A DNA stretch of 64,000 bases, from contig NZ_QEVW01000012.1 in the NCBI RefSeq assembly GCF_003287275.1, forward strand, positions 248,001-312,000, given 5' to 3'. Every line of letters starts with the position of its first letter. Positions within the stretch are counted from its first letter, which is position 1. Both the position numbers and the translations under genes were made by a program. The notes beneath the pieces were generated by a model that was not told the DNA's origin, searched no databases, and saw nothing but the letters and a program-made list of their open reading frames with translations. The DNA comes from Paenibacillus taichungensis. Its GTDB lineage: Bacteria; Bacillota; Bacilli; Paenibacillales; Paenibacillaceae. Positions 62,942 to 64,000 of this stretch are shown here, piece by piece.

Positions 62942-63670
62942 TTAGAGCACTTTAGCAAGGAAGTCACGTGTACGTGCATGCTTGGGCTCGCCAAACACTT
63001 CGGCAGGCGTTCCTTCTTCTACAATTACCCCGCCATCCATGAACAGGATACGATCTCCTACTTCACGTGCGAAGCCCATCTCATGCGTTACTATTACCAT
63101 AGTCATTCCGCCCTCTGCAAGCCGCTTCATGACATCCAGTACTTCACCGACCATTTCAGGGTCCAGTGCTGAAGTAGGCTCGTCAAACAGCATGACATGC
63201 GGCTGCATCGCAAGAGCTCTTGCAATGGCTATCCGTTGTTTTTGTCCACCGGACAGCTGATTTGGATAGGCGTCTTTTTTGTCAAAGAGGCCAACCGTCT
63301 TGAGCAAATCTGCGCAAATTTGTTCCGCTTCGTGTGCAGATTGTTTTTTCACTTTAATGGGAGCAATCGTAATGTTCTGCTGCACCGTTTTGTGCGGGAA
63401 CAGATTGAAATGCTGGAATACCATCCCCATTTTTTCACGAGTTGCATTAATGTTATGTTTGGGGTTAGTAATCGACACACCTTCGAAATTAATTTCACCG
63501 GAAGTTGGCTGTTCCAGCAGATTCAGGCAGCGCAAGAAGGTACTTTTCCCCGATCCGGACGGACCGATGACCACGACAACCTCGCCTTTGCCAATTGTTA
63601 CGTTAATGCCCTTGAGCACATCGTTATTTCCATATGATTTGTGTAATTGTCTAACGTCTATCACTTGCAC
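62942..63670 (-). CDS. Polar amino-acid ABC transporter ATPase (GlnQ-like)
   Basis: A 242-aa ATPase with Walker [10 protein letters not shown], signature LSGGQKQR and Walker [23 protein letters not shown] and [10 protein letters not shown] are typical of the GlnQ/HisP amino-acid importer group. It starts with GTG and overlaps the permease gene by 20 bp. The amino acid imported cannot be read from the ATPase. Confidence 0.93.
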   Translation of the reverse strand: MQVIDVRQLHKSYGNNDVLKGINVTIGKGEVVVVIGPSGSGKSTFLRCLNLLEQPTSGEINFEGVSITNPKHNINATREKMGMVFQHFNLFPHKTVQQNITIAPIKVKKQSAHEAEQICADLLKTVGLFDKKDAYPNQLSGGQKQRIAIARALAMQPHVMLFDEPTSALDPEMVGEVLDVMKRLAEGGMTMVIVTHEMGFAREVGDRILFMDGGVIVEEGTPAEVFGEPKHARTRDFLAKVL

Positions 63671-64000
63671 TCAACTTCCTTTCCAGTCGACCCAGCAGCT
63701 TGGACAAAATGAACGTCAGCACAAAGTAAATGGCCGCTGCAATCAGGAATGGATTCATTCCTTGGTACGTAATGTTTTTGACTACACTTGCTTGGTACAT
63801 AATGTCCACCATACCAATAACTGAGATGATGGAGGATTCCTTGATAATGGTCACGAACTCATTACCGATCGCCGGCAACACCGCTTTGAACGCTTGTGGA
63901 AGCACAATGAAGCGCATTGCCGCACCTCTGCCCATTCCCAGGGAACGAGCTGCTTCCAACTGGCCTCGATCCACACCCTGAATACCAGCCCGGAAAATCT
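63651..64000 (-). CDS. Polar amino-acid ABC transporter permease (partial, C-terminal)
   Basis: The C-terminal 115 residues of a HisM/GlnP-type permease; the start lies beyond the window. [21 protein letters not shown] is the EAA loop, followed by two membrane helices and the [14 protein letters not shown] segment. It forms an importer with the GlnQ-like ATPase downstream. Confidence 0.92.
   Translation of the reverse strand, partial: IFRAGIQGVDRGQLEAARSLGMGRGAAMRFIVLPQAFKAVLPAIGNEFVTIIKESSIISVIGMVDIMYQASVVKNITYQGMNPFLIAAAIYFVLTFILSKLLGRLERKLSASDRR

Noticed and set aside
1-64000. CRISPR arrays, prophage genes, insertion sequences, tRNA or rRNA genes
   Set aside because: No regularly spaced repeats, transposase, integrase other than XerS, or recognisable tRNA/rRNA sequence was seen.

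Overview
The window looks like chromosomal DNA of a Paenibacillus-type Firmicute. The evidence is the gene content: YesM/YesN two-component pairs beside sugar ABC transporters, XerS, class Ib nrdIEF, cydABDC, a c-di-AMP riboswitch before a LysM/3D protein, GGAGG ribosome-binding sites, and frequent TTG/GTG starts. No rRNA, tRNA, CRISPR array, prophage or insertion sequence was seen. Most genes lie on the minus strand in compact operons.

Layout. 1-9.7 kb is a sialic acid locus: a CUT1-type ABC importer, a secreted sialidase with two lectin-like repeats and the start of a sialate lyase gene form a minus-strand operon, with a divergent YesN/YesM pair. 9.8-18.9 kb holds two minus-strand operons that together resemble a route for taking nitrogen from an amine. 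One encodes a YtcJ-type amidohydrolase, an MFS carrier and a GntR repressor. The other encodes an aldehyde dehydrogenase, a TauE/SafE exporter, alanine dehydrogenase and a class III aminotransferase. Beside them is a TnrA/GlnR-like regulator. Shared operator-like sequences and GlnR/TnrA-type boxes tie the genes together. 19.1-21.5 kb encodes the carboxy(nor)spermidine route of spermidine synthesis behind a structured leader with a terminator. 22.4 kb is a secreted B-lectin. 23-29 kb is cydABDC (cytochrome bd). 29.7-33.8 kb is a nosD-nosL-nosY-nosF-thioredoxin operon without nosZ. 34-36.2 kb is a three-gene signalling operon whose first gene is frameshifted. 36.4-39.2 kb is a Fur-type siderophore-binding lipoprotein and an AraC/binding-protein fusion. 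39.5-42.9 kb is nrdIEF behind a promoter with two NrdR boxes.

43.0-50.7 kb is the most unusual region: an eight-gene minus-strand operon encoding an acyl carrier protein, an ATP-grasp ligase, a GT-B glycosyltransferase-like protein, a radical SAM/SPASM enzyme, a three-part ABC-2 exporter and a papain/C39-like (possibly BtrH-like) protein. It has no precursor peptide gene and no NRPS/PKS module. It resembles the carrier-protein logic of butirosin side-chain synthesis, and a divergent aminoglycoside-phosphotransferase-family gene flanks it. I read it as a candidate undescribed biosynthetic system.

51.9-64 kb is ordinary chromosome: aldo/keto reductase, GNAT, XerS, mobB-moeA, an HNH protein, a DUF350/DUF4178/DUF4247 operon next to pspA, an LpdD-like protein, a polysaccharide deacetylase, a riboswitch-controlled LysM/3D protein, and a polar amino-acid ABC transporter running off the right edge.

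All functions are read from sequence patterns by eye. No database search or folding calculation was run.
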